The notes: a model not told the origin generated them from the sequence alone. Counted from the stretch's first letter, positions 1 through 11,260 are shown. The stretch is 64,000 bases of DNA from Gyromitra esculenta (GCA_038503075.1 JBCAML010000021.1:1116001-1180000); one strand, 5' to 3'. Made by a program: numbers and translations.

Positions 1-623
1 CCGTGCTTCTCCTCAATCCTCATACTCCGCGCTATACGTCGGTTAATACTTGCTCCTCTTTCACTAAGAGATATTATATTGCATGGGATGTAAGAATACA
101 TCAAGAATATCAATACGTCATGGAAGGTTGCAGCACCGCAGATTCTACCTGGGCCGCCATGAAAATCATGATCAGGCGGTGTAAGTAAAGAGAGACTGGA
201 TATATGGGAATAGAGGTGAGTTTTTATTTTTATTTTATTTTTATGATTTTAATCTTTTTTGAAAACTTTTTTAAAACAATGAGAAAACAAATATGTAGCT
301 AATAATATGAGCAGCCAACAAAAGCAGCCTTCAAACACATGCAAGGTTAATCAGGTTCCAAAAAATGGCACCATACTAACCCGGTGTAAAAGACAAAAAA
401 AGAAAAAAAAATGGAGAAAAAAAACACGGAGTTAAGGAAAAAAACGTTGCTACCATATGAAAGACGATATTAGAGGCGAAAATCTCGCTCGAAAGGAAAA
501 AAATCAAACTGACAAACAAATACCTCGTGGATACACCATCCGATCTCGTATTCCTCCGATATGCAACCTACAACCTTCCCAAACACCTCTTGCACTCTAA
601 CAATTAATATAATTTCTCGCACT
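1..623. other. No gene seen
   Basis: AT-rich DNA with poly-A and poly-T runs at roughly 225-270 and 360-440. It lies downstream of the 871-aa gene's stop codon on the minus strand, so part of it is probably that gene's 3' UTR. The only open frames are short and lack splice or domain support. Confidence 0.5.
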
Positions 624-3239
624 CTAGCGACTGAACTTGAACTTGGATAGCAGTCTCTTAAATCCACCCTTTTCGTTTTGATTTTGTTGCTGGTCCTCAA
701 GAGCCTTCATGGCGGCGGCGGCATCAGCTGCGCGGGTTGCATTAATTACAGAAAATGCGGCCTCAGCGGAGGCATAACCGGCAAACGGTGTTGGGACGGT
801 ATAGGCGGCGATAGGAGCTGTATCTTCGTCTGCAGAGGGCATTGGTGCGGTACAGGCGGCGACAGGAGTAGTCTCTTCATCCGCAGAGGGCTTTGATACC
901 TGGTTATCACCATCGACTTGAACGTTGATGGGGGAGTCTGGTGACGCAGTAACCAGTAGTATGGATTGGCGTTCTTCAATGACAGACGTCAGACGATTTG
1001 GGCGGTGTCCATGAATTTCGCGAAACGTTGTGGGAGGTGGGAGACGTGCCAGTCGGTTCGAGGCGAGATTTCTTCTAAGAATATTTTGGGCTGAAGCACT
1101 AGACTTGACATTTTTGTCCGGTCCGTTAGCAGAGGTAGGAACATTGGCTCCATTTGGAATTAAAGAGAGGGGCTCTTCTTCGTCGCTGTCCTCCGAATCT
1201 GACCAGTAGGTATGAGCAGTCCGATTAGATATCTCTCTCGGAACAGGTGTCTGAATATCCTTATCTACGACCGGCAGGGTGTTCAGCGGTTCAAAGATGT
1301 CCAGCGTTATTTCGGAAGTGCAAAATGCGAACAAAATTTCCCGTAGAGGCGCAAGTTGTGCTCGTTGCGCTTCAATTTCTAGCATCCGCACTTTCCTTCT
1401 GCAGTTTTCTAACCGCCAGCGGATTTCTGCCGTTCTTTGTTCATCTGAAGTTTTGAGAACTCTGACACTCAGCTCCCTGGTGGTCAATATTCTCATCCTT
1501 CTCTGACCGGCGCGCCTTCTTGGCCGACGTTTTTCTTCCGCAGGGCGTGGTTTTGGTTCCCCTGGATGGTAATTCCTGTTTGAGTGTTCCATAAACTTTA
1601 ACTCTTCCGCTGTGAGGGGTTTGGCGTCAAAGTCCCAGTGACCTTTTTCGCACTGCTCGCGTGCGTACATCCTGTCGCGAGGAGTGAGACCGAACCACTC
1701 AGCATTTGGCGGTAGTGGAGGCGGAGGAGGATTAATCATTCGACCAATCCTCCTCGCCTCTACAATTGCCTTGGCCTTCTGGTCCGCTAACACTCTATCC
1801 AATAGCTTTTTGCCACGGAGAGTGGTGGGTGGACGCGTGCTAAAAACAGAAGGGAACCGCTTATACTTCTTCTTAGAGGAAGGTTCTGGTTTCTTTGCCT
1901 TTGGGGTTGGAGGGGGACTCTGCTTGACATCGACTGTTACCTGAAGGGGAGGGGTATTGTCCACCAACGGTATCTGGATGCTCGTGATGCTGGCAAGCGT
2001 CTCAGAACTAGATGTCGGCTCATCGAGAATGGTGACGAGTTCAGGGTGAGTTGCGCTTGTGACTGGTAGCTCACTGAGTAAAGATTCACAGAGTTCGGTG
2101 AGGGTGTCCTGGTGAGCAACGAGAGGGCCTGGAATCACATCAAGTGGAGATTCGTCGTGGTTGGTAGTAGTTTCCTGCTGAGCAACGATAAGAACGGGAG
2201 TCTCATTTTGCGGATACTTGCCAAGACTGGCAATTGTTTCCTGGTGAGCAGCGAGAGGACCTGAAACCACATTCTCTAGAGATTCATCAAGACTAGTGAT
2301 AGGTTTCTGGTGAACACTGAGAGAAACCGCAACCTCGTTGGGTGGCAAAATATCTGCGTCCTTGCAGCTCGGATACAAAGCAACAAACCAGTCTCCATTA
2401 TCGCGTTTCGGGCGGGGACAAGCACTTTTTTTGGTACCGGCCCACCAGACAGGCGAAATGAGTTGGCGTTCGTTTTCCTGGAGATCTCTAGGTAGGACGT
2501 CACGACTAAACGCACACTCCTCCCGGACGATCGGAGAATTGCTTCGATTTACCCATTCGGATGAATTGGCGTGCTGAACAAAGATTTGCTCTACTAGCTG
2601 GTCTTCAGTCTCATCGTTGATATAGTTGACAAGCAAAGACTCTTCGGGAATAATCCAAGGAGGTGGTGCTGGAGGGGGCTGAGAAGAACTAGCCGGCCGG
2701 ACCTGTTGGTCGACTCCCTGGGAGTCGGCATCATCGGTGGATTTCAATTTTTCTCCTGTAGCTTCTGTTGCTACAGCATCGATTCCGACCTTTGTTGACG
2801 TACTAGAAGTCTCTGTAGAGGAAGTTCTGATGGCCGTGATGGCCGACTTTAGACTAGCACTATCCGCAGAAACCTTTTCTTCAACGCTGGTAGCTGATGA
2901 ACCTCCAGAGCAGGACGAAATGTTTTCCGCCGAGATGGTTTCAGCCGAAGATTTTTCAGGCGAGGTGTTCATCTCGGACGAAGTTTTCGATCCTGATGAA
3001 GTGTTTGTTCCGGAGTTTTCTCTCCGCAGTCCGAGCCGAACCATCAATGGTTTGCGGACTTTTTTCTCGGTCGACCTCGTCGACTTTTTTTTAATTGCCA
3101 CAATTGTGGTCTCGATCGCCCCGAAGCGACCACCGTATGCGGGAGACACATCTGCGGAAGCATGGTATTTGCCGTGGTGGCTAATACCATGCTTCTTGGA
3201 CTTCGTCTCTTGGGATGAAGGCATGACCGATCTCAACAT
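624..3239 (-). CDS. Hypothetical Ser/Thr/Pro-rich repeat protein, 871 aa
   Basis: Single uninterrupted frame from a true ATG. I do not recognise a family. The N-terminal third is Ser/Thr/Glu-rich low complexity. Residues encoded by 1986-2315 form five tandem, degenerate 22-aa repeats; each begins with a (V/A/T)-(H/Q)-(Q/P)-(E/K/D/L) start and most carry an acidic D-E-S/P centre. A Pro-rich stretch then leads into a better-ordered basic segment with W-F-G-L-T-P-R-D-R and G-H-W-D-F-D motifs, an Arg-rich patch (E-K-R-R-P-R-R-R) and a likely helix. The tail has two 17-aa S-A-D-E-[ED]-[TD] repeats and a basic end. No signal peptide or membrane segment is visible, and an intracellular, possibly nuclear, protein is my inference. 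The long antisense frame at 2737-3249 is a shadow. Confidence 0.75.
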   Translation of the reverse strand: MLRSVMPSSQETKSKKHGISHHGKYHASADVSPAYGGRFGAIETTIVAIKKKSTRSTEKKVRKPLMVRLGLRRENSGTNTSSGSKTSSEMNTSPEKSSAETISAENISSCSGGSSATSVEEKVSADSASLKSAITAIRTSSTETSSTSTKVGIDAVATEATGEKLKSTDDADSQGVDQQVRPASSSQPPPAPPPWIIPEESLLVNYINDETEDQLVEQIFVQHANSSEWVNRSNSPIVREECAFSRDVLPRDLQENERQLISPVWWAGTKKSACPRPKRDNGDWFVALYPSCKDADILPPNEVAVSLSVHQKPITSLDESLENVVSGPLAAHQETIASLGKYPQNETPVLIVAQQETTTNHDESPLDVIPGPLVAHQDTLTELCESLLSELPVTSATHPELVTILDEPTSSSETLASITSIQIPLVDNTPPLQVTVDVKQSPPPTPKAKKPEPSSKKKYKRFPSVFSTRPPTTLRGKKLLDRVLADQKAKAIVEARRIGRMINPPPPPLPPNAEWFGLTPRDRMYAREQCEKGHWDFDAKPLTAEELKFMEHSNRNYHPGEPKPRPAEEKRRPRRRAGQRRMRILTTRELSVRVLKTSDEQRTAEIRWRLENCRRKVRMLEIEAQRAQLAPLREILFAFCTSEITLDIFEPLNTLPVVDKDIQTPVPREISNRTAHTYWSDSEDSDEEEPLSLIPNGANVPTSANGPDKNVKSSASAQNILRRNLASNRLARLPPPTTFREIHGHRPNRLTSVIEERQSILLVTASPDSPINVQVDGDNQVSKPSADEETTPVAACTAPMPSADEDTAPIAAYTVPTPFAGYASAEAAFSVINATRAADAAAAMKALEDQQQNQNEKGGFKRLLSKFKFSR

Positions 3240-6097
3240 TTTGATATGATGAGATGGTAGAGGGTAGCGGGGTTTGGTGGAGCCGAGGAAATTGAAATTG
3301 ATTTCGATTGAATTGGAGTTTATAGGGGGGGGAGGGGTTTTAATAGCTTTGTGACTATTGGGAAGGGACGGTTGTTAGTTGAAGGGATTTCGTAGAGCAG
3401 GTATTTTTTGAGAGGGAATTACTTTTGAGTTACTGAATTCAATTGGTGAATGTTATTTTCAAATGGTGAATTTATTTCTTAGGATGAAGAAGTTGAATGA
3501 GATGAACAAAAGAGGAAACATAGTGAGATAAGCAGATAAGGGCTATTATTGACTGCGTGGGAAAGTATTGGCGAAAGGCGGACACAGAAAAGGCAGTCAT
3601 GGTAAACCCTACAGCTGATTGTAGTAGGATCTGGCGCTGCGATCAGTCGGAATAGGCTAGCTGTTTGCTTCGTTATCGTTTTGATCTAATCATTTGTTTC
3701 CTCAGAACTGACTGTGTTGAGAGGGTAAATAGTATGGGAAGTATGAATTATTTTTTTACAAGATGCCGAATACCCAGATACTAACCAAAAAATAAAGTCT
3801 GCTCGGTACAAAGCAACAACCCTCCGCTTGTCGAACCACATCTCGATATGATCACAAAAATTAATAAAATGAAACAGGAGAACCCAATACCGCTACAGCG
3901 AGGTATATTCATGTGAATCGAGAGGCATAGCATTGAAGAGATTCGTTGCTCTTGAAGTTTTCTTCCGCGGTGCTTGTACCGAACCGAACAGACTTTATTT
4001 TCTCGCTACTAGGTCTGATACTGACCAAACTGAGAACGATATTGAGAAGATTATATGCTGACCAAGAACTCTAGGAATTCTATATGTCCATGGATTGAGT
4101 GTCTAATCAATTTGGTCCTACAAGCTACCTGCCACTCTATCAATGGTATATGCGCTTTCATTGCATTTGCGCCCTATCGTGGTCTTCGGAAGATAGCTAC
4201 AAGGTACTACTTGTTATGAAGCTAAACTTCTGCAGAATTTCAGTTAGGACGGATGGTACTACAACTACCCGCGTGCGGAGATGTTTGCTCGCTGCAAGTA
4301 TAGCCGGGGCAAATGCCTCATATTAGCAACAAAGCTGATAGTAAGTTTACTCTCAGAAGATTTCTACAACGGTGTTATAGTGGGGGAAGTAAACTTTACG
4401 AAGAACTAACGAGCGAATTTAAGTGCTAATAACTTTTATGCGCAGGAATATCATCACAATCGCAATAATATAAGAACAGACACAAGAAAAGAAGAAACAG
4501 GTATAGAGTCCTGTGGCTCTGAAACACGGCCACCACTTAATATCAGCTCATATATTTGGCTTGAATAACCCTCGTTGGATTACTAGGCCTGGGGAATCTT
4601 CTCGCAGGTGTGTCCAAGGAAATCTCCGCCAGAACACGAGAGATGGCTCATGTTGCCAACCACATAGATGCACACCGTATGACTCGCTTGTCAATATCAG
4701 TGGCAGCAAAAGAAAGTTTTGTAGGTATCGGCGAGCCTATTCTCGTGGTTGGCATTGCTGCCTTTTTTTTTGTTTGGAAACCTGCTACTGTAATCCCAAT
4801 GGTAGCCAGAGGGTACTAGATGCTTGGGACTCGCAACTCAGTCAAGTGAAACAACTTCTGATGAAGACTTATGAGGCTTATCAATACCGTCCGTTTTATC
4901 ATGCTCATCAGCATGACGATCACCAAGCTCCTCACTGGAGCTACTATAATCGTATTTGACGAACGAAAGTATTTCTCGGAGGGATTTACCTTGGGAAGTT
5001 GCGGTTACAGCTTAAGGTGATCGGCACCAACACGGCGGGCAACTGTAAGGAGTTGTATGTTCATCAGGGTGAATGGAATCATGTCGTTGCTATTCGCTCT
5101 ACTATTCTTTCCTGAAGCGCACGTCGCTGGCGGCTTCAGTACCTCTTTCTTCCCCGTAACTGCGAAGATTCTTACAGGGCTGTATGCCAGCAGGCGTGAG
5201 AAATTGCACAGGAGCAGTGTGCTGACTGAACCCGTGCTATTTCTAGAAAACAGTGAAACTCTACCTTGGTTAGGACGCAATCTGTCAGGCTTCATTCCCC
5301 ATTAACATCAATGTTCGCGGAGGTAATATGCGAAACTATAAAGGCAAAAGATTCTCCGCATGCTTCTGTCGCTGCCACCTTGGGATGAAGAGCAGTTGGT
5401 ACCGGGCGACCACTCCTGACATCCAGGATAACTGGATCCTCGCATCAAGGTAGCAATAAAGCCGGACACAGTACAACTTTCGAAACGGGTCAGTGCAGGC
5501 TGTAGGGGCACAGGGATAGACTACAGAAGGCTTTGGCCGGACCGGACTATGGCTTGCAGTCCGTCTAGGACTGTAGATGACCGTAGGATTATTGGGCTCT
5601 GCGGTCCTGGCAAAGATCCTAGTAACAGCGTCTCGCTCAATAGATACAATAGATCAGCTATGATATATGGCAATTTCATGCCAATTGAAGTAGGCTAAGG
5701 CCGCTAAGAAGTACTACGAGGGCGGCACAGGGTAGGCAGTAGACGCTGATCATTCCCCTGTAGCCTGTAGTCCGTTTGGTCCTAGGGTTAAGACGGACGG
5801 ACTGCCCCGTTAGGGACATTTATCTACCTCTGCGAGGGCGAATCCACCTTCGTCGGGTGTAGCAGAGGCCTTGGCCGAATATAGCGATTGCTTCTTTTTG
5901 GTAGCGGAAGTACAGTCTGTTAATTCACGACGTTCAATCAATTCTGCGAGAGCCAAGTTCGGCCCGTTTGAAGCAGCAGGGACCATGAATGGGCTTAGCA
6001 ATTCGCTGTACCTCTTGGACAAAACAGCGACATAATCAACCATTCAGTTGATCTTCAATGCCCTAGAATAGCGTACTGTTGGAGTTGACACGTTTTT
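3240..6097. other. Gene-poor spacer
   Basis: About 2.9 kb without a convincing gene. The part next to 3239 is promoter and 5' UTR of the 871-aa gene. The plus-strand frame at 4513-4959 (148 codons) has no splice partner and an odd His/Arg-rich composition, so I leave it out. GC-richer hairpin-forming stretches occur at 5530-5575 and 5765-5810. Confidence 0.45.
5530..5810. repeat. Pair of GC-rich hairpins in inverted orientation
   Basis: Near 5536-5560, GGACT and AGTCC flank a short loop. Near 5769-5803, AGTCCGT pairs with ACGGACT. The two ends share GCAGTCCGTC and TAGGAC blocks in opposite orientation, so this could be a decayed miniature inverted-repeat element of about 280 bp. No clean target-site duplication is visible. 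A related TAGGACTGTA word and another hairpin lie near 14140-14240. Confidence 0.3.
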
Positions 6098-6562
6098 GTT
6101 TGTGATTGGCTGTGCAGATAGATAGATAGATAGATTTCTCATACACGCATCCAACCTCATGGGTTATGGCGGTTAGCAAAAGGAAAAACAAAACTAAATA
6201 ACAAAATCAAACACAACATTCTGACTCGGCATTTCCGTAATGCTGGACGTCCACTTTCTCTGCCCAAAGTGGTAAACGCAAAAACATTCTACCCCTTATA
6301 CACAAAGTTCTTAACTCTCTCCCTCTTTACCCTTTCTGCCTCCTCCAACCACTCTCTTCCTATCGCCCTGTCTCCCCATCTCTCAAAAAAGTTCACGCAC
6401 TTCCATCCCAGGAAGTCAAACAATGTTACTTCTACTCCATTCTCCTCTATTGTCCTCTTGCCAATTTCTCCACACATCTTCTCCTTCCAACCACACCCCT
6501 CATAATTCTTATACCTCCAATCTATTACTACTAAGTGCGCCCTCCACGCCTTGTCCCACTTG

Positions 6563-6989
6563 CTATGTCTCGCGGTTGTTCCTCAGGTTAAGCCCTTCGA
6601 TATCACGAAGGTGAGCGATCTTCTTAAGCGAGGTGACAACACGTTTGAAGAGTGCAGCGTGTTCTACAAGTTCTACGAGAATATCTTTGTCTCAAGGCGA
6701 GATAGATGCAGCGAGGTAAACAGCGACAGCGAGGATTACGAGGAAGAATCGAGATAGTATTTCGACGATTTACAGGAAGGTAACGAGAACGTTGCTTAAG
6801 GAAAGAAGAAAGAGAATACACAAACGACAAAACTCCCCGCTTATATACCCCGCTTTCCCGTCGCACAAACAACAATCCAACAATAACCGAAACACACGAA
6901 CAACAAAGCCATTATAACCGAGTAACCCTATTACTACAAACCACTTTATCCTAACCCATTACTTGATCTCATCCGTGAAACTATGTCTC
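6563..6989. mobile_element. LTR-like insertion inside the retroposon
   Basis: A 409-bp segment (6572-6980) is bounded by the 9-bp direct repeat ctatgtctc (6563-6571 and 6981-6989). On the minus strand it carries a TATATAAG box (about 6837-6848) followed by a pyrimidine-rich leader, like the U3/R part of an LTR. On the plus strand an open frame ends at about 6757 with a V-K-P-F start motif that recurs at 19195. The ends show no terminal inverted repeat and no clear TG..CA, so a solo LTR is the best guess but is not proven. Confidence 0.5.
6834..6853 (-). promoter_or_regulatory. TATA box of LTR-like insertion
   Basis: GGGTATATAAGCGGGG on the minus strand, followed about 30 nt downstream by a CT-rich tract and TTAAG. 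The same arrangement is found at 19480-19495 in the related segment. Promoter activity is inferred. Confidence 0.4.
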
Positions 6990-7786
6990 TCCCTTGCTCT
7001 TTCTGCCGCTTGTATTGTCTCATCGAGTTTTGTAACAGGCATTGCTGGAGGTGATTTTCCGGCAATGGAAATGTCGTTCCGAACAGTGTTGGGTTTACTC
7101 ACTGCGATTTCGCGTTCTTGACTGTATCGATCGAGTACTTTCTGAGTATTTGACTTGGTTGTTGACTGCGGTGGTAATGGGGGCAATGGTAACGGTAGCG
7201 TCGGTACACTAGGGACTTTGGCTGGGGGGAAGGGCACTTTCTCTTTCCTCTCCTCTATCACCTCTTTCCTCTCTTCAGCAACCTCCTTTCTCTCTCCGAT
7301 CTCTCTTTCCTCATCCTTTTCCTCAACTTCTTTCATCACTGTATCCTCCCCATCTCTTTCTCCCATCTCTCTCCTTTCTAATCTTTGTGGGATTGTTGGC
7401 GGTGGTTGTGATTTGACCTTAGCAATCAACTTAATGATCTCTCGTTTCGCTTGAGCATACCGCTTCGCCATAACCCCTACCTCTCCTTTCAACTTCCTTA
7501 TCTCTCTTGTGAGCACCTCATTGCTTCAGTGGTACTCGTTTTCAGCAGCCATGAGCTTATAAGCTGGCATGGCTCTACTCTTGTACCTTTGCATTGACAT
7601 ACTGTATGATAATAAAGCCATTGATGTAAATTAAGTTTTTCAAAAGCGGGGTAGTCAGGTTCTGATTGGCAGAAAACCTGTATCACAAAAAAACTCGGAA
7701 GGTGAGTTGATTTGTTGGCGACCTGTGATTGGTCGCTTCGTCCTGCAGTGTGGTTGTCAAGGTAAGAGTTTGTGATTGGCTGTGCA

Positions 7787-8930
7787 ACTTTGTTAGTCGT
7801 ACTACGAACTTGCCAAAGGGTATAGCTCTTAGCGCAGACTTAGTGGCCGTATCGGTCGTGTCGACCTCGTCATACCGTCTACCAAGCTCTTCCCTGGGCT
7901 CCCGCGCTGGGATTACCCAGATGAGAGTACATCTATGAGTGATATACGGTTGCCAAATTGCTGATGAGCGCCTACATAATTTGGGCAGGGGAAAACGGTT
8001 GATGGAACTGGCATATTAATTCACTTGGATTCAGTGTTGATGGTATTGCTCGATTCTCTCCACCTCCTGGAAACGGTTTTCTTAAGCATCTTGCTCGTTC
8101 CTATTTCTCTTCAGACTCATGCACGGGTATATGTTGGTGGGCGAGAGGAAATCACTGTTCATAACCTACTGGTTTCCCCCATTCCACATCTAGTTGACAG
8201 AGAAATATCTTGCAGTTTAGAGGCCGATGTATTTGGCTTCTTTTCGTCTGTACTAATGTTCGGAGACGCAGTCTCTGAAACTATGAATCTGAAAGACGTC
8301 TCATGGCTCAGTGCGATCTTTTTCTAAGATCTTTGTGCTACGCGCAACACGACCTTCTGCCCACAAAACAACCATTGAGGATTGCTCATGAAGCACGTAT
8401 GCTTTATTATTATTTTGCTGTCTGAGAGAGACCAATAGTGCTAGACGAAATATTCGGTGATCTGTGCAGTAGTTGTGGGGGCTTACTGTGAGCGAAAGAT
8501 TTCCTGAATCTTCGCAACGAAATCCTAGCCCTTGGGGATCTAGTTTTCGTTTGCATTGGCGACAACTATTAAAAGTATGATTTGGAAAGCCGGAAGCGGT
8601 TACCACAGGGAGAATGCGAGTCTCGGTAAGCGCATAACAGAGTACCAATATCCCTCTAATCCCGATCGTTGAGGTGAGATATATTGTTTTTCACCATGAT
8701 ACGTAGCGTTTCCAGTTATATATGCTTCGCTGCACACGTGATATTTAAGTTGGGTAAGAGAAGGTCGTATTTGACGCTTTGTTATAATGGCATAGCTCGG
8801 TTGGATGGACCAATAGATGGGCTATAGTGTTTCACAACTTTTGTTTCTGAGAAATAATTAAGGTAAATGTAAGAGAAGAGTAAAGACGGTGAAACTGTAC
8901 AAGAAACATATATTACAGGAACCAAGCCAT
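7787..8930. other. No gene seen
   Basis: Spacer between the retroposon and the tandem duplication. A 100-codon plus-strand frame at 8025-8327 lacks any recognisable feature. Confidence 0.4.
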
Positions 8931-9198
8931 TCAAAGTAATTAAAATAGTAGTGAAGAAGTGCTCTGTACATAAACAATCGTAGTAACCGTGATATCAGCA
9001 CCCACTGTAGCAAAAAGAAATAACTACATTATGAAGAAAGTGTAAGCCAGAATGTCTGTGGAAGTCAAAGTAATTAAAATAGTAGTGAAGAAGTGCTCTG
9101 TGCATAAACAATTGCAATAACCGTGATATCAGCAGCCACTGTTGCAGAAAGGGATAACTAAGTATGAAGAAAAGTATAAGCCAAAATGTCTGTGGAAG
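8931..9198. repeat. Tandem duplication, 2 x 134 bp
   Basis: 8931-9064 and 9065-9198 are near-identical copies, each starting tcaaagtaattaaaatag and ending tgtctgtggaag. Many of the differences are transitions, with a few transversions and small indels. No ORF or hairpin is evident inside, so this is a local duplication of non-coding DNA. Confidence 0.9.
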
Positions 9199-11085
9199 TT
9201 AGTATTTAGAATCCACAAGTAGTTCTAATGCGAAACAATATATCTCTCATACGACGCCTTTGCCCATGATCCCTCGCGCCAAGCTGGTAGCTATTAGTTA
9301 TGCTAGTCTGAATGAATTTCGGATGCCTAGGAGACTTCCCGGACTAGTTTCTTAGATATAAGGATGGTCTATACCGGTGTCCTACAGTGCTTAGTTATGT
9401 TGAAATCAGGCATTGCAGCATCCGTAAAGGATCACCTAGACTAGGAGTAACGAAAGAAGAGGAATATAGATAGAAACTTGCACTACATAGCAATACTATC
9501 TGTATATATAACAAGACAGATTCCCACTGATGTCAGTTTAATTCTCACGGTCAATTTAAGTAATTACTCCACACAATATAAGACCATTATACATTGTGCA
9601 CTCACATAGCCACGTGTTCGCTTCTCTCTCAAAATCGCTTTCTCAATATTCTCTAAACTTCAGGTTAAGTAACTAAGTGAAAAGTGCCAACTTCATCGGC
9701 ACCGGTGGCAACTCTGGGCCGATCGCCTTTTCCACGGAGTTGAGTTTTGGTACTAGTGGTAGATAGACGACAGAGATGAATCTAGCATCGCAAATTTGCT
9801 ACCACTTCTCATACGAGAACCAATGCGCTGCAAGATGCCGCAAATGTTAGCATTAGCAGTGTCACCCTTTAAGTTCTAGTCTTAATACTGGGGTGCGTAT
9901 TATTTCGAACAGTAAATCGAAAGGCTGATTCACATTTCAACTTCCAGTGTTTAAACCGTGGCCAAACAGAAGCCATCAAAGAATGATTCCCAATGTGAGT
10001 AAGCGAACTATTGAAAACTGATATAGCAGTGAGTATTGCTTCAACGGGTTCACCGTGTTCTTCAAAAATGTGTCTAATCTCCTTTTGACCGCCATTCAAC
10101 TCAATTTGGGACAGAAACGTTGCGGTGTATGAGTGTCCGTAGGCTCCTTCTATTTGATTACCTCATTCGTTACCAGCTACTTCAATTGTGGCGCACGCCA
10201 GCTTTTAGGGTCTATAAAACAGTATACCACACAATCCCTCTTTGTAACCTGGTTATCAACCTATACGTAATTTTGACCGAACCCAGGGCTCGATTGCATG
10301 ATAGAGTCGCCATAGCTCGGCAATTAGTAGGTTATATATTTTGCACGCATTCTAGTTCAAGTTCCCACCAAAAAAAAAAAAAGAGTTAGCGAAGTAAAAG
10401 GTACGCACTCACATCAGAAAAATAATTGAACTAACAGTAAATAGGGTCTCGAGAGCCCACTCACCGAATCTCTGATACGGCGTTGAGAGCGCTATTGACG
10501 GGCGGATTGGAAGGGTAAACACGTGTGTGTAGATGGTATCCGGAAGATGAAGCTTGTTTCGCAGAAGAAACAATTTGTGCCGTGAAGCAGTCCATCACCG
10601 AATTGTACTCGAAGAAATTGATCGTCTGCTGGTTAAAGTAGTACAGGTCTGGGATACGCTCCCACAGTGGAGAAAAGTGGCGGCACAAGTACCGAGAATG
10701 CTTTGCCAGCGAGTGTAATAAGCAGTTGCACTACTAACTGCAAAAACGGTAGTAACTTAGAGAGTAAATGGATAGGTGGTCATGTGGTTCTAACATTGAC
10801 TGGAAGTTAAATTCGGATCACGAGCAAAGTAAGTTTGAATATCAATTATATTTCCCTACGGGAAATAGCTCATGGCCGTAGACTCAGATGAGGCATCCCC
10901 ACGAAAAAATCTCATCCCGTCGTAGTCGATAATGCTGATGTGTGCACTCCGCAACTCGATGTGTAGCTTGAATGTCCATTTAGAAGAATAATGACGGACA
11001 AAGTCACAAAGCAACGATAAAAGACGCCTAGGGGCCTTCGCCAAATACCACGGCTCCTACACCCACGGTCCGGGCGAGAGGGTAA
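9199..11085. other. No gene seen
   Basis: AT-rich spacer with many short stop-broken frames on both strands. A poly-A run lies near 10370. Nothing here has splice or domain support. Confidence 0.4.
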
Positions 11086-11089
11086 CGAA

Positions 11090-11260
11090 CGGGATTCGAA
11101 CCCGTGACCCGACCAAAAAAACTCGAGCGCTTTACGCCAACCACTATTTCAGGTTGGCCGCGTGTACACGAACTCTTCACTTGTACTTTCCAGTAGGCTA
11201 CTCTTTCACGCGCTATACCCCTACTCGTTTTTTGCAAATCTTGACCTATAGTCGCGCCAA
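11090..11260 (-). repeat. tRNA-like dispersed repeat, copy A
   Basis: Reading on the minus strand, the repeat starts at TTGGCGCGAC (11260) and has a conserved leader. It then shows a perfect CCAACC..GGTTGG hairpin, an A-box-like TGGCGTAAAGCG, a T7 run, and a B-box/T-arm (GGTTCGAATCCC, 11091-11102) with a perfect ACGGG/CCCGT stem. Similarity to the other three copies stops just past the B box. No T-run terminator follows this copy. Confidence 0.7.

Larger units (their letters stand above)
6289..7600 (-). pseudogene. Retroposon ORF, coiled-coil protein, broken
   Basis: The frame runs from the ATG at 7600 to the TAA at 6289-6291. It is broken twice: by an in-frame TGA at 7526-7528 (after 24 codons) and by the 409-bp insertion with its 9-bp duplication. 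Leaving out the insertion and one duplication copy gives 894 nt, exactly 298 codons, so a single ancestral ORF is likely. The product is Lys/Glu/Arg-rich. It has a predicted coiled coil near the start (R-E-I-R-K-L-K-G-E-V), an E-R-K-E repeat stretch, a Pro-rich linker, and a conserved C-terminal part with a K-W-D-[KR]-A motif and a final W-L-E-[EQ]-A-E-R-[VA]-K helix. The last motif recurs in the copies at 17.5-18.5 kb. Function is unknown; a nucleic-acid chaperone role like LINE ORF1 is only a guess. Confidence 0.7.
6098..7786 (-). mobile_element. LINE-like retroposon with its own ORF, no RT seen
   Basis: The element occupies 6117-7767 and reads on the minus strand. It is flanked by a 19-bp direct repeat (gtttgtgattggctgtgca at 6098-6116 and 7768-7786), the expected target-site duplication. 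Its 3' end is a conserved block (cgccataaccca..ggttggatgcg) followed by a CTAT tandem tail. These are hallmarks of target-primed reverse transcription. After removing the 409-bp insertion at 6572-6980 and one 9-bp duplication copy, the native length is 1233 bp: about 170 bp of 5' leader, one ORF, about 150 bp of 3' UTR, and the tail. No reverse transcriptase or endonuclease is visible, so mobilisation in trans by a LINE is inferred. Confidence 0.85.

Noticed and set aside
2737..3249. 170-codon plus frame opposite the 871-aa gene
   Set aside because: Antisense shadow of Ser/Glu codons; it also starts inside the coding region and has no independent support.
4513..4959. 148-codon plus-strand frame in the spacer
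   Set aside because: No splice partner, no motif, odd His/Cys-rich composition and poor start context.
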